From Chloroflexota bacterium (GTDB lineage Bacteria > Chloroflexota > Limnocylindria > Limnocylindrales > CSP1-4), in contig JAKOQS010000214.1 in assembly GCA_029778235.1 (NCBI GenBank), positions 1-47,898 on the forward strand: a stretch of DNA of 47,898 bases, written 5' to 3'. Position numbers and translations under genes: made by a program. Below the pieces are notes generated by a model that worked only from the letters and a program-made list of their open reading frames with translations, had not been told where the DNA came from and did no database searches. Shown one piece after another: positions 39,659 through 47,898 of this stretch (positions are counted from its first letter, which is position 1; each line of letters begins with the position of its first letter).

Positions 39659-40483
39659 ATGGGACGCGAGACGATGGTGCCGGTGCCCGGCGGGCGCCTC
39701 TACGCAGTGGACGACGGCGACGGCCCGCCCGTCGTCCTGCTGCACGCGGGCATCGTGGACCTTCGCGCATGGGACCCGCTGATCCCGCCGCTCCTGGCCC
39801 GCGGCCTCCGCGCCGTCCGCTACGACGCGCGGGGCTTCGGTCGCTCCGAGACCGAGGATGTCGAGTTCTCCAACCGCGCCGACCTCGTGGCCGTCCTGGA
39901 TGCGATGGGGATCGGACGCGCCTGCCTGGTCGGCAACTCGCGCGGTGGGATGATCGCGATCGACGCCGCCGCGGAGTACCCCGAGAGGGTCGCGGCCCTC
40001 GTCCTCCTCGGTTCGAGCGTCGGCGGGTACGAGGCGCCGGCGACGCCGGACGAGATCGCGCTCTTCGAGGAGATGGAGCGTCTCGAGGAGGCCGGCGACC
40101 CCGAGGCCATCGTGGACTTCGACCTCCGCCTCTGGGTGGACGGCCCGGGCCAGCCCTCCGACCGCGTGCCCGCGGCGCTGCGCGAGGCCGTTCGCGCGAT
40201 GTCGCTCGCCGTCGCGGATCGCGATCGAGTGCATGGGCGGCCGATCCCCCTCCGTCCGCCCGCGGGCGAGCGACTTGCGGAGCTCGGGATGCCGATCCTC
40301 GCGATGGCGGGTGCCCTGGATGTCTCCGACGTCTGGGCGTGTGCGCTTCGCATGCAGGAGGCGTGCCCCGACGCACGCGCCGAGCTCGTCCCCGGCGTGG
40401 CGCACATGGTCGCCATGGAGGTGCCCGACCTCGTGGCCGACCGGATCCTCACGACCGTCCGCCGGGCCCGCCCGATCGGGTGA
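39659..40483 (+). CDS. Alpha/beta hydrolase
   Basis: 274 aa. HAGIVDLRAWDPLIPPLL (oxyanion region), YDARGFGRSE, GNSRGGMIA with nucleophile serine in G-x-S-x-G, PILAMAGALDVSD for the acid residue, and a late GVAHMVAME histidine. Typical of esterase or carbon-carbon hydrolase relatives (3-oxoadipate enol-lactonase-like fold). GAGGTGG precedes the ATG; divergent from selD. No substrate evidence. Confidence 0.85.
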   Translation: MGRETMVPVPGGRLYAVDDGDGPPVVLLHAGIVDLRAWDPLIPPLLARGLRAVRYDARGFGRSETEDVEFSNRADLVAVLDAMGIGRACLVGNSRGGMIAIDAAAEYPERVAALVLLGSSVGGYEAPATPDEIALFEEMERLEEAGDPEAIVDFDLRLWVDGPGQPSDRVPAALREAVRAMSLAVADRDRVHGRPIPLRPPAGERLAELGMPILAMAGALDVSDVWACALRMQEACPDARAELVPGVAHMVAMEVPDLVADRILTTVRRARPIG

Positions 40484-40564
40484 GGCGGCCGGCGCCGCGG
40501 GCGCCGCGTCCGCCCGACCGCGCCCGTCCGCCGTCCGAGGCCGTCGGGGTCGTGCAGGCCGGTC

Positions 40565-42058
40565 TCAGGCTGCCGGAGCCCCGTCCTCCGCCCCTCTTCG
40601 CGCCCGTCGCGCCGCCTGCCGGGCCTGGATCCCCGCGATGACGTACGGCTGCGCCACGAGCACCACCGCGACCGCGATGACGATGAGCGCGAGGAGCACC
40701 GGCCCCGCCTGGAGCATGACCGCGGTGAGCAGCACCACCATGAACGGGGCCTTGAAGAGGACGGTGAGGAAGCCGGCCATCGTCCCCGCGATGAGCACCG
40801 CGACGTTCGCGCCGGGGAACATGAGGCTCACCGCGAGCGCCACGCAGGTGGCGGCGAAGATCGAGGGGAACGTGGGCCCGCCGAGGAACCCGCTCTTGAA
40901 CGCCACCGACAGAAGGGCGAGCTTCACGATCGCCATGGCCAGGAGGGCGGCCGCGCCGTAGTGGGCGGGATCCGCGACCACGGTCTGGATCTGCTTCTCG
41001 CCGGAGAAGAGGACGATCGGGGCGAAGATGCCGATGGCGCTGAAGATGACGCCGGCTGCCAGGGCCCGCTCCACCTCGCGCCCGGCGAAGCGCCCGAAGA
41101 GCGCCGCGGAGGCTCGCATGCACGCCCCTGCGACGATCGCGAGCAGCATCCCCACGACCGAGAAGGCGACGATGAGGACGAGGTCGACCGCCGTGTACGA
41201 CGTCGTCTGCTGCAGGTGCAGGTAGTTCTCGAGGCCGGTGGACCCGGCCACCCAGAAGATGAGGAAACCGATCGCGCCGCCCAGGAGATTGGCGGGCATG
41301 TTCTTCGCCCGCGACGCGGCGTCGCTCACGAGCTCGGTGCCGAGGACCCCCGTGAACAGGGGGTTCGCGATGAGGCCGTTGTAGGCCGACGAGACAGTGG
41401 AGAAGACGACCTGGGACCGGTGCTCGACCGGGATCCCCACCTTCGCGCTGTAGAGCGCGGCGATCTTGGAGCTGATGCCGCCGATGCCGCCCTCGGGCCC
41501 GAGGACGGCGCCGGAGAAGAGCGACGCCCACGCCATGACGATGTTGACGGGGAGCCTCCGCCAGTCGATCCGCGTGACGTCGCCCGTGAGGCTGTCGAGC
41601 ATCGACTCGTCGAGGTTCGTCGGCGCCTGCCGGTACTTCACGAGCAGGCCGACGACGAGCGAGAACGGGAGGCAGACGACCGGGAACATCCACGGGTTCT
41701 CAGTGACGAAGCTGTTGTCCCAGAGGATCCTGTTCACGACGTCGTAGACGACCAGCCACGCGAGCGTCCCGACGGCGCCGATGAGGGCGACGACGACCAC
41801 GTGGACGTAGAGATGGACCGGGTTGGCGCGCGTCACGGGCGCCTGCTCGGCCGAGCCGACGCCGTCACTCGCCCGCGGGGCGCCGGCCCCGGAGACGGAC
41901 GCGAGGGTCTGGGTGGTGTCGCTGTCCACGATGTCCGGGGCGACGCTCGGCCCGGGGTCCCCGGCCGCGTTGTCGGCTTCGGCCGCGGCGCCGCCCGCGG
42001 CCACGGGACCCTCGGCGGCGGTCCGCGTTGCGCCCTGCTCGTCCATCCGGTCGCCCAC
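40565..42058 (-). CDS. ClC family chloride channel or antiporter
   Basis: 497 aa. A 75-residue acidic N-terminal extension precedes about ten or more membrane helices. The filter/gating region GAVLGPEGGIGG corresponds to the GxEGP motif with its glutamate, and GFLGGPTFPS to the GxFxP motif. Thus a ClC-type anion channel or H+/anion exchanger; sequence does not show whether it carries chloride, fluoride or another ion. GTG at 42058 is preceded by GGAGGAGACG. The neighbouring tRNA-Sec is transcribed in the same direction upstream. Confidence 0.85.
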   Translation of the reverse strand: MGDRMDEQGATRTAAEGPVAAGGAAAEADNAAGDPGPSVAPDIVDSDTTQTLASVSGAGAPRASDGVGSAEQAPVTRANPVHLYVHVVVVALIGAVGTLAWLVVYDVVNRILWDNSFVTENPWMFPVVCLPFSLVVGLLVKYRQAPTNLDESMLDSLTGDVTRIDWRRLPVNIVMAWASLFSGAVLGPEGGIGGISSKIAALYSAKVGIPVEHRSQVVFSTVSSAYNGLIANPLFTGVLGTELVSDAASRAKNMPANLLGGAIGFLIFWVAGSTGLENYLHLQQTTSYTAVDLVLIVAFSVVGMLLAIVAGACMRASAALFGRFAGREVERALAAGVIFSAIGIFAPIVLFSGEKQIQTVVADPAHYGAAALLAMAIVKLALLSVAFKSGFLGGPTFPSIFAATCVALAVSLMFPGANVAVLIAGTMAGFLTVLFKAPFMVVLLTAVMLQAGPVLLALIVIAVAVVLVAQPYVIAGIQARQAARRARRGAEDGAPAA

Positions 42059-42138
42059 CGTCTCCTCCTCGTTCGGTGGTGCGCATTATCGGGCGCGACA
42101 TGACCTCTGCATCGCTCGCCCGCACGGGATCCAGCGGA

Positions 42139-42176
42139 CGTGACGACGCCCCGGCCGCGGCCGGGGCGTCGTCACG
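42139..42176. terminator. 38-nt perfect palindrome between tRNA-Sec and the ClC gene
   Basis: CGTGACGACGCCCCGGCC at 42139-42156 begins an exact palindrome that ends at 42176 (19 bp per arm, no mismatch). It can fold as a very stable hairpin on either strand. It lies 156 nt after the tRNA-Sec 3' end and 81 nt before the ClC start, both on the minus strand, so a tRNA terminator is the simplest reading, although no T-run follows. Confidence 0.55.
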
Positions 42177-42331
42177 GGTCATCGGCGCCGGCCGAGCGTG
42201 TTCCCCGGCCGTCCGTCTGCGGAACCTCCGGGCCAGCCTCCGTGCCCGGCCGATCGGGGCATGGTGCCGGACGGGCCGGATCTCGCCGAGCGGTGGCGGA
42301 TCGCGCGGGTCGGATCAGCCGGGAACGGGGA

Positions 42332-42428
42332 TGGCGGGAGCGCATGGGAGTCGAACCCACCGCGTCACGGCGAGCGTGGCGCCACCGGTTTTGAAGACCG
42401 GGCCCGGCACCGGCCGAGCTCCGCTCCC
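42332..42428 (-). tRNA. selC: tRNA-Sec (anticodon UCA)
   Basis: 97 nt including an encoded CCA. The anticodon loop CTTCAAA with anticodon TCA is flanked by CCGGT/ACCGG. The D stem is six base pairs with a CGGT loop (CTCGGC/GCCGGG), as in E. coli tRNA-Sec, and there is a long variable arm. The T arm is GTGGG-TTCGACT-CCCAT. The acceptor arm pairs over seven positions, but the eighth (G opposite G) does not pair as expected for the usual 8-bp stem. Discriminator base G. It stands divergently from selA. Confidence 0.93.
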
Positions 42429-42688
42429 GGACGGATGGTAGCGCGCCGGCTGCGGCGCCCCGCTGCCGACCGCCGGCCGCCGCGCCGCGCTGCTGCGCGC
42501 CGCGCGCCATCGACCGCGGGTGAGCCAGGCGACGGATGGCGCTGGCGGCGGGGGCGCGGGTCGTCCAGCGTCGTGCCCGAGGTCGTGCACACGACGGTCA
42601 ACGCGGACGGGACCGTGACGTCCGACTTCGCCAACGTGACCGTCGACTGCGGCTGAAGACGGACCGGTCGGCGGGCCGCGCCGTCCGG
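42429..42688. other. Intergenic region between tRNA-Sec and selA
   Basis: 260 nt with no gene that I can support. On the plus strand, 42582-42656 reads VPEVVHTTVNADGTVTSDFANVTVDCG and stops. It is codon-biased like coding DNA but too short and without a start, perhaps the 3' remnant of a lost secreted-protein gene. Promoters for tRNA-Sec and selA should lie here; no clear hexamer pair was found. Confidence 0.4.
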
Positions 42689-44362
42689 ATGTCGTCCGCG
42701 GGAGGAGGTCCGCCGCATCGACGAGCGTCCCATCGCATCGCCTCCGGTCGCCGGTCGGGCCGGCCCCCGCGTCCGGCCGCGGTCTGGACCGGCAGCGCAG
42801 GCCGCGGAAGCGCCGTTGGTGGGGAGGGCGGCCGGCGCGGCCCGTGCCAGAATGCAGCGCGACCCAGCGCGACCCAGCGCACCCGAGCAAGCGCACCCGA
42901 CCAGCGCCCGACCGGAGGACCACCGACGAGCCAGCCCGGACGCCCCAGCCAGGAGGGACCTGGACACGCGGAGGCCGGAGGCGGCGCCGCCGTCCGCCCG
43001 CCCTCCGTCGACCGTGTCCTCTCCGCTGCGCGCCCCAGGCTCGGGCCGCGCGAGCACGGGCCGGTCCTCGCCGCGGCCAGGGACGTCGTCGCCGAGGAGC
43101 GGGAGCGGCTCCGGAGGGGCCGGCGCCCGCGGAGGGCGGAGACGCTCGCGGCCGAGCTCGTCGAGCGGCTCGATGCGTTCGCCGCGGCCGGTGGGACCGG
43201 GAGCCTCTCCCCGGTCATCAACGCGACCGGCGTCATCCTCCACACGAACCTCGGCCGCGCCACCTGGGCGCCCGCGGCGATCGACGCCGCAGCGCGCGCC
43301 GCAGCGGACCCGCTGCTCCTGGAGATGGACGCCGGGACCGGCCGTCGCGGCCGCAGGGCGCGGCCCGTGGAGGAGCACCTCATCGCGCTGACGGGTGCCG
43401 AGGACGCTCTCGTGACCACGAACAACGCGGCGGCGCTCGCCGTCGCGGTGAGCCTGGCCGGGCGTCGTGCCGTGGCGGTCAGCCGCGGCGAGCTCGTGGA
43501 GATCGGCGGTGGCGTCCGCATCCCCGAGATCGTCCGGCGCGCCGGCGCGCGACTGGTCGAGGTCGGGACGACCAACCGCACCCGCGCCTCCGACTTCGCC
43601 GAGCCCCTCGCGTCCGGCAGGGTGGCGGTCGTCCTCCGCGTCCATCCGTCCAACTTCCGGATGGAGGGCTTCGTCGAGCGCCCCGACCCCGTCGAGCTTG
43701 CGACGCTCGCGAACGCGCACGGGGCGATCGTCGCCGACGACCTGGGGAGCGGCGCGCTGCTCGACACCGCGGCGTTCGGGCTCGCACACGAGACGACCCC
43801 CACCGAGGCGCTCGCCGCCGGCGCGGACCTCGTGACGTTCAGCGGCGACAAGCTGCTCGGCGGTCCGCAGGCGGGTCTCATCGTGGGTCGGGCGGACCTC
43901 GTGGCCCGGATCCGGCGCGACCCGCTCGCGCGGGCGATGCGGCCCGACAAGACGATCGTCGCGGCGCTCGCCGCGACCCTGGGGCTGTACCGCGCGGGCC
44001 TGGCGGTGCGCGAGCTCCCCGTCTGGCGTGCGATCTCGGTCCCCGTCGAGGTGCTCCAGGCACGGGCCGAGGCCCTCGTGTCGGCCGTGGACGACCCCCG
44101 GGTCGGTGTCCGGCGGATGCGTGCGACCCTCGGCGGAGGCGCCCTCCCCGGGGAGACGTTGCCGTCCGTCGGGCTCGCGGTCGCGGCGCCGGGCGGGCGC
44201 GCGGACGCCGTCCTCGCCGCGCTGCGCGACGCGGACCCGCCCGTCATCGGACGGATCGAGGGCGACGCGGCCCTGCTCGACCTCCGGACCGTCCCACCCG
44301 AGTCCGACGACCGCGTGCTCGCGGCGCTGTCGGCGGCACTGAACGCGGCCGGCGGCCGATGA
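42689..44362 (+). CDS. selA: L-seryl-tRNA(Sec) selenium transferase
   Basis: PLP enzyme converting Ser-tRNASec to Sec-tRNASec with selenophosphate. From the ATG at 42689 the protein is 557 aa, about 100 longer than usual. Recognisable SelA starts near 42993 ([11 protein letters not shown]), then [37 protein letters not shown] and the Schiff-base lysine K388 in [15 protein letters not shown]. Between the ATG and 42993 the frame is low-complexity Arg/Pro/Gly and no other ATG, GTG or TTG lies in frame, so the true start is uncertain. The 3' end overlaps selB by ATGA. Confidence 0.9.
   Translation: MSSAGGGPPHRRASHRIASGRRSGRPPRPAAVWTGSAGRGSAVGGEGGRRGPCQNAARPSATQRTRASAPDQRPTGGPPTSQPGRPSQEGPGHAEAGGGAAVRPPSVDRVLSAARPRLGPREHGPVLAAARDVVAEERERLRRGRRPRRAETLAAELVERLDAFAAAGGTGSLSPVINATGVILHTNLGRATWAPAAIDAAARAAADPLLLEMDAGTGRRGRRARPVEEHLIALTGAEDALVTTNNAAALAVAVSLAGRRAVAVSRGELVEIGGGVRIPEIVRRAGARLVEVGTTNRTRASDFAEPLASGRVAVVLRVHPSNFRMEGFVERPDPVELATLANAHGAIVADDLGSGALLDTAAFGLAHETTPTEALAAGADLVTFSGDKLLGGPQAGLIVGRADLVARIRRDPLARAMRPDKTIVAALAATLGLYRAGLAVRELPVWRAISVPVEVLQARAEALVSAVDDPRVGVRRMRATLGGGALPGETLPSVGLAVAAPGGRADAVLAALRDADPPVIGRIEGDAALLDLRTVPPESDDRVLAALSAALNAAGGR
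42855..42884 (+). repeat. Three copies of a 10-bp tandem repeat in the selA leader region
   Basis: CAGCGCGACC at 42855-42864 and 42865-42874, then CAGCGCACCC at 42875-42884. It is followed by a partial GCGCACCC copy near 42891. It precedes the conserved start of SelA and an AGGAGGG at 42951. May be a minor expansion without function. Confidence 0.5.
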
Positions 44363-46341
44363 GCGTCGTCGTCGGCACCGCCGGCCACATCGACCACGGC
44401 AAGACGGCCCTCCTGCGCGCGCTGACGGGGATCGATGCGGACCGGCTGCCGGAGGAGCGCCGGCGGGGCATGACGATCGACGTGGGGTATGCCCACCTCA
44501 CGCTCGCCGACGGCGAGGTGCTCGACTTCGTGGACGTCCCCGGTCACGACCGGCTCGTCGGCAACATGCTGGTGGGCGCGGGCGAGATCGATGCCGCGAT
44601 GCTCGTCGTCGCGGCGGACGACGGACCGCGTGCGCAGACGCTCGAGCATCTGGAGCTCCTGGACGCGCTCGGCATCGTGGCGGGGCTCGCGGTCGTCACC
44701 AAGGTCGACCTGCTCCCCGCCGACGACCCGCGGCGTGCAGGGCTCGTCGCCGACGTCGAGGCGCTCCTCGCACGGACCAGCCTCGCGGGGTCGGCCGTTC
44801 ACCTCGCCTCCTCGGAGACGGGAGAGGGCCTCGGCGCGGTGCGGCTCGCGCTCGCGGACCTGCGGGACCGTGTGCGGGCGGGGGAGGCGTGGGCGGCGGC
44901 GCGCGAGATGCCGCCGCGCCTCGCCGTGGACCGCGCGTTCGGGGTGCGGGGCCGCGGCAGGGTCGTGACCGGCACGCTCCGCGGCGGCACGCTCGCGCCC
45001 GGCGCGCAGCTCCGCGTCGTCCCGGGTGGCGCGTCGGTGCGTGTCCGCGAGGTCCAGGCCCGCGGCGAGACCGTCGCCGCGGCCGTGGAGGGGGGACGGG
45101 TCGCCCTCAACATCGCGGGTGATGCGGCCGGTACCGTGGCGCGCGGCGACGTGCTCGTGCCGGCGGGGCCGATTCCCACGGGCGCGGCGGCCCGCGACCT
45201 TCCCGTCGCGACATCGCGGTTGCTCGTCGCGATCCGACCCGCCGTGGACCTGACCGGTCGCGGTCGTCTCGTCCCGCTGCCCGCGGACGGCGAGGCGTGC
45301 CGCCTCCACCTCGGGACCGCGCAGGTGGATGCGACCGTCCGCCGGAACCGCGCCGACCTCGCGCGCGAGGGTGGGCTCCTGGTGACGCGGATGAGCCTCG
45401 CGGCGCCGATCGCGGCCGCGGCCGGGGACCGGTTCGCGCTGCGACGTCCCTCGCCCGCCGGGACGGCGGCAGGGGGGATCGTCATCGACCCGCTCCCGCC
45501 TGCGGGGCCATCCCGGCGGCACATGGACCGGTCGGTGGTGGCCGCACTCCTCGACGCGACCCTGGACGGCGACGTGCGGGCGCGCGAAGCCGCTCTGCTC
45601 GCACTCCATGGCGCCCTGCCGGCCGCCGACACGGGCGAAGGCGGACGTGCGGCCGGGGTGGCGGCGGGGCCGCTCGTCCTGTCACGGCCGGTCGCCGCCA
45701 CGCTCGACGCGGAGGCGCTCGATGCCGTCGCGGCCCATCACGCGGCCCGCCCGGATGCACCCGGCCTGCCCGTCGCCGACATCCGACGGACGCTGGCGCG
45801 CGCGCTGCGGCGCCGGGCGACCGTGACACCGGCCGAGGCGAGCGCCGCGGCCGCAGCACTGATCGATGCGCTCGTCACGACCGGCCGCCTCGCCCGCGAC
45901 GGGGACGTCGTCCGCGACCCCACGCGAGCCTCCGGGCCGCCGCCCGCGCTCGCCGCCGCCATGGACCGTCTCGAGTCGGCGCTCGCGACCGCTGCGCCGC
46001 CGCCGTTCGGCGACGCCGTGCGCGCCACTGGATGCCCGCCCGAGGGGGTCCGCGCGCTCGAGCAGGCGGGGCGGATCGTCCGCCTGGACGCGGACCTCGC
46101 CTTCGCCGCGACCACGTATCGCCACCTCGCCGCGACGGCGCTCGCCATGGCAAGACGAGGCCCCGTGACGCCCGCGGCATTCCGCGACGCGACCGGCTCG
46201 AGCCGGAAGTACGCGCTCGCGATCCTCGAGGACCTCGACCGCCGGCAGGTCCTCCGCCGAGGCCCGGAGGGGCACGTGCCGGGACCGCGAGCGCCGCAGC
46301 CGGGTCCGCCGGCAGGGTCGCCGGGAGGGCCGGCGTCGTGA
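44359..46341 (+). CDS. selB: Selenocysteine-specific elongation factor
   Basis: 660 aa. Binds Sec-tRNASec, GTP and the SECIS hairpin and delivers Sec at UGA. G1 motif [11 protein letters not shown] (6-16), DVPGHDR (G3), VTKVDL (G4), then domains II and III ([17 protein letters not shown]), and a long C-terminal winged-helix region ending [19 protein letters not shown], which carries the SECIS-binding WH modules. The ATG overlaps the selA stop (ATGA) and its stop overlaps mobA (GTGA), so the three genes are one operon. Confidence 0.95.
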   Translation: MSVVVGTAGHIDHGKTALLRALTGIDADRLPEERRRGMTIDVGYAHLTLADGEVLDFVDVPGHDRLVGNMLVGAGEIDAAMLVVAADDGPRAQTLEHLELLDALGIVAGLAVVTKVDLLPADDPRRAGLVADVEALLARTSLAGSAVHLASSETGEGLGAVRLALADLRDRVRAGEAWAAAREMPPRLAVDRAFGVRGRGRVVTGTLRGGTLAPGAQLRVVPGGASVRVREVQARGETVAAAVEGGRVALNIAGDAAGTVARGDVLVPAGPIPTGAAARDLPVATSRLLVAIRPAVDLTGRGRLVPLPADGEACRLHLGTAQVDATVRRNRADLAREGGLLVTRMSLAAPIAAAAGDRFALRRPSPAGTAAGGIVIDPLPPAGPSRRHMDRSVVAALLDATLDGDVRAREAALLALHGALPAADTGEGGRAAGVAAGPLVLSRPVAATLDAEALDAVAAHHAARPDAPGLPVADIRRTLARALRRRATVTPAEASAAAAALIDALVTTGRLARDGDVVRDPTRASGPPPALAAAMDRLESALATAAPPPFGDAVRATGCPPEGVRALEQAGRIVRLDADLAFAATTYRHLAATALAMARRGPVTPAAFRDATGSSRKYALAILEDLDRRQVLRRGPEGHVPGPRAPQPGPPAGSPGGPAS

Positions 46342-47009
46342 GCGCGGCGCCCCAGGTGCCCGTGGCGCCACGGGTCGCCGGGATCGTCCTCGCCGGCGGA
46401 CGCTCGCGGCGGTTCGGCTCGGACAAGCTCGCGGCTCCATACACCGGTGGCTCGGTCCTCGACGCCGCGGTCCAGGCGGTCGCGGAGGTCGTGGACGAGG
46501 TGCTCGTGGCGATCGGGCCGTCGGCGGCCCCGCCGCCCCTGCCCGCCGGCCTCCGCGTCCCGGTCCGGTTCGTGCGCGACACGGTGGAGGCGGGCGGCCC
46601 GCTGGCCGCCCTGCCCGGAGCTCTCGAGTCCACGGCCGCGCCCGTCGTCATCGTCTCCGCGGGCGATGCCCCGCACCTCCCGAGGGGTGTCGCGTACGCG
46701 CTCCTCGATGCGCTCGCGGGCCCGGGCCCGGCGCGTCCTGGCCTCACGGTCGGCGGAGACCGCGGCCGCGCCACCGCGGCCGCCCTCCTCCTCGGTGGTT
46801 CGTTCCAGCAGCTTCCGTTCGCGCTCCGCCGCGAGCCGGCGCTCCGGGTCGTCATCCGGCTGCTGGCCGAGGGGGAGCGCCGGCTCCTGCCCCTGTTCGT
46901 CAGCCTCGGTGCGACCGCCGTGCCGGAGGAGACATGGCGGCGGGAGGATCCCGACGGCCTCGTCCTGCGCGACGTGGACATCCCGGCCGACCTTGCCGAC
47001 CTGCCCTGA
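46338..47009 (+). CDS. mobA: Molybdenum cofactor guanylyltransferase-like nucleotidyltransferase
   Basis: 223 aa. Attaches GMP to Mo-molybdopterin to form Mo-MGD, needed by the bis-MGD formate dehydrogenases. Motif VLAGGRSRRFGSDKL (about 18-31) is the GTP-binding signature; EAGGPLAALPGAL and VSAGDAPHLP are the next family blocks. It could in principle be the related MobA/MocA cytidylyl enzyme, but bis-MGD FDH genes nearby favour the guanylyl role. Coupled to selB by GTGA overlap. Confidence 0.85.
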   Translation: MSAAPQVPVAPRVAGIVLAGGRSRRFGSDKLAAPYTGGSVLDAAVQAVAEVVDEVLVAIGPSAAPPPLPAGLRVPVRFVRDTVEAGGPLAALPGALESTAAPVVIVSAGDAPHLPRGVAYALLDALAGPGPARPGLTVGGDRGRATAAALLLGGSFQQLPFALRREPALRVVIRLLAEGERRLLPLFVSLGATAVPEETWRREDPDGLVLRDVDIPADLADLP

Positions 47010-47026
47010 GCACAGAGGACCACTCG

Positions 47027-47898
47027 ATGGATGACGATCGGCCGACCGATCCGCACGGCACGACGCCCGGGGGCACCCCGGACGACACCGTCCCCGGTGA
47101 TCCGCGGGGCGCGGTGCGGGCCGGCCCGCCCGATGGCGCCGCGGACAGCGCCGTGCGGGGCGACCCGCCGGGCGCCGCGCACGACTACCTCGACGTCAAC
47201 CGGGCCTGGTGGGACGAGCGCGCCCCATTGCACGCCGCGCCCGACGCCGGCTACAGGCTCGACGACTTCCGTCGCCATCCCGACCGGCTGAAGGCGATCG
47301 AGGTCACCGAGGTCGGCGACGTCACGGGGAAGCGCCTCCTCCACCTCCAGTGCCACATCGGCACGGACACGCTGTCCTGGGCCGGCCGAGGCGCGGACGT
47401 CGTCGGCGTCGACTTCTCCGCGCCCGCGCTCGAGGTCGCCCGTGGGCTCGCGATGGACCTGGGGCTCGAGGGCCGCGCGCGCTTCGTCGAGTCGGATGTC
47501 TACCGGCTCCCGGAGGTGCTCGACCAGACGTTCGACGTCGTCTTCGCATCCTGGGGCGCGATCGCCTGGCTCCCGGATGTCGGGCGGTGGTTCCGCGTCG
47601 CCGCCCGCTTCACCGCGCCGGGCGGCTTCGTGTACCTCGCGGACGGGCACCCCACCACCTGGATCTTCGACGAGTACGCCGCCGCGCCCGCCGACCTGCG
47701 CGTCACGTACCCGTACTTCACGACGGCGGAGCCGCTCGCGTACGTCGGGCCGGACGAGACGGGCTCGTACGCCGTCCCGGACGCGCCGACGGTCCACAAC
47801 GCGACCCGCGAGTGGGTGCACCCCCTCGGGTCGATCGTGCAGGCGGCCATCGACGCCGGCCTCGTCGTGGAGATGCTCCACGAGCACCAGGCCGTCCC
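47027..47898 (+). CDS. Class I SAM-dependent methyltransferase (3' truncated by window edge)
   Basis: At least 290 codons; the frame stays open to the window end. The first 50 residues are low-complexity (PDDTVPGDPRGA-type, Asp/Pro/Gly). The core begins at YLDVNRAWWDERAPLH and has HLQCHIGTDTLSWAGRG as the AdoMet-binding loop, DFSAPALEVARGLA, and the acidic FASWGAIAWLPD. It resembles the small-molecule methyltransferases often encoded singly in actinobacteria and Chloroflexota. It starts 17 nt after mobA with AGAGGAC upstream and may end the sel operon. Substrate unknown. Confidence 0.85.
   Translation, partial: MDDDRPTDPHGTTPGGTPDDTVPGDPRGAVRAGPPDGAADSAVRGDPPGAAHDYLDVNRAWWDERAPLHAAPDAGYRLDDFRRHPDRLKAIEVTEVGDVTGKRLLHLQCHIGTDTLSWAGRGADVVGVDFSAPALEVARGLAMDLGLEGRARFVESDVYRLPEVLDQTFDVVFASWGAIAWLPDVGRWFRVAARFTAPGGFVYLADGHPTTWIFDEYAAAPADLRVTYPYFTTAEPLAYVGPDETGSYAVPDAPTVHNATREWVHPLGSIVQAAIDAGLVVEMLHEHQAV

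Noticed and set aside
42844-43000. A GTG start for selB far upstream, or ATG 42852 for selA
   Set aside because: Both are in the wrong frame for selA; the selB motif starts at 44359 where ATG overlaps the selA stop.

Overview
The window is about 72 percent GC bacterial chromosome with tightly packed genes on both strands, short intergenic gaps and many 1-4 nt start/stop overlaps. The gene set is of chromosomal type. I saw no insertion sequence, phage gene, CRISPR array or rRNA. The GC content, several starts that look leaderless (TAnnnT box 6-7 nt before the start codon) and the mix of gene families would fit a high-GC Chloroflexota lineage or an actinobacterium. I cannot fix the phylum from the sequence. 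KatG and class II fumarase suggest an aerobic or oxygen-tolerant cell.

Left part (1-24.2 kb): ordinary housekeeping and accessory genes. In order these are a 5'-truncated DEAD-box RNA helicase with a repeat tail, a LysE exporter, a NUDIX hydrolase, an Mth938-like protein, a VOC protein, a URO-D-type protein divergent from a class III aminotransferase, a class I/MocR-like aminotransferase, a SpoIIAA-like protein, a tiny membrane protein, a DUF1801 protein, fumarase, a DPM-type glycosyltransferase, and a membrane protein with a channel-like pore loop. They are followed by the AmrS/AmrB pair of the AmmeMemoRadiSam system, a signal-anchored alpha/beta hydrolase, a tryptophanase-VOC-M23 peptidase run, a small DUF5661-like protein, catalase-peroxidase, and an M20 amidohydrolase with an unknown partner.

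Right part (24.3-47.0 kb): a selenium/molybdenum formate-oxidation island. It holds fdhD, a complete selenocysteine formate dehydrogenase (fdhA1, in-frame UGA at 26336) and, overlapping it by 4 nt, one 1234-residue protein that fuses NuoE-, ferredoxin-, NuoF- and GltD-like modules. Converging on it with a 4-nt overlap is a second operon. In that operon the formate dehydrogenase is split: the catalytic part carries an in-frame UGA at 36482-36484 and is encoded first, then comes a NuoE-NuoF fusion, and the Fe-S N-terminal half is encoded last. Both UGA codons are followed at the same distance by an identical 17-nt SECIS-type hairpin with a GGUCU loop. Further on are selD, tRNA-Sec(UCA), selA, selB and mobA, with a ClC-type channel, a VOC protein, an alpha/beta hydrolase and an unknown membrane protein between them.

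Inferred logic: SelD makes selenophosphate. SelA converts Ser-tRNASec to Sec-tRNASec. SelB brings it to the two SECIS-marked UGA codons. MobA and FdhD finish the Mo-bis-MGD cofactor. The two formate dehydrogenases then pass formate electrons through NuoEF-like diaphorases to NAD(P)+. The first complex has an extra FAD/NADPH-type (GltD) module that could add NADP or bifurcation chemistry. The window ends inside a class I methyltransferase gene.
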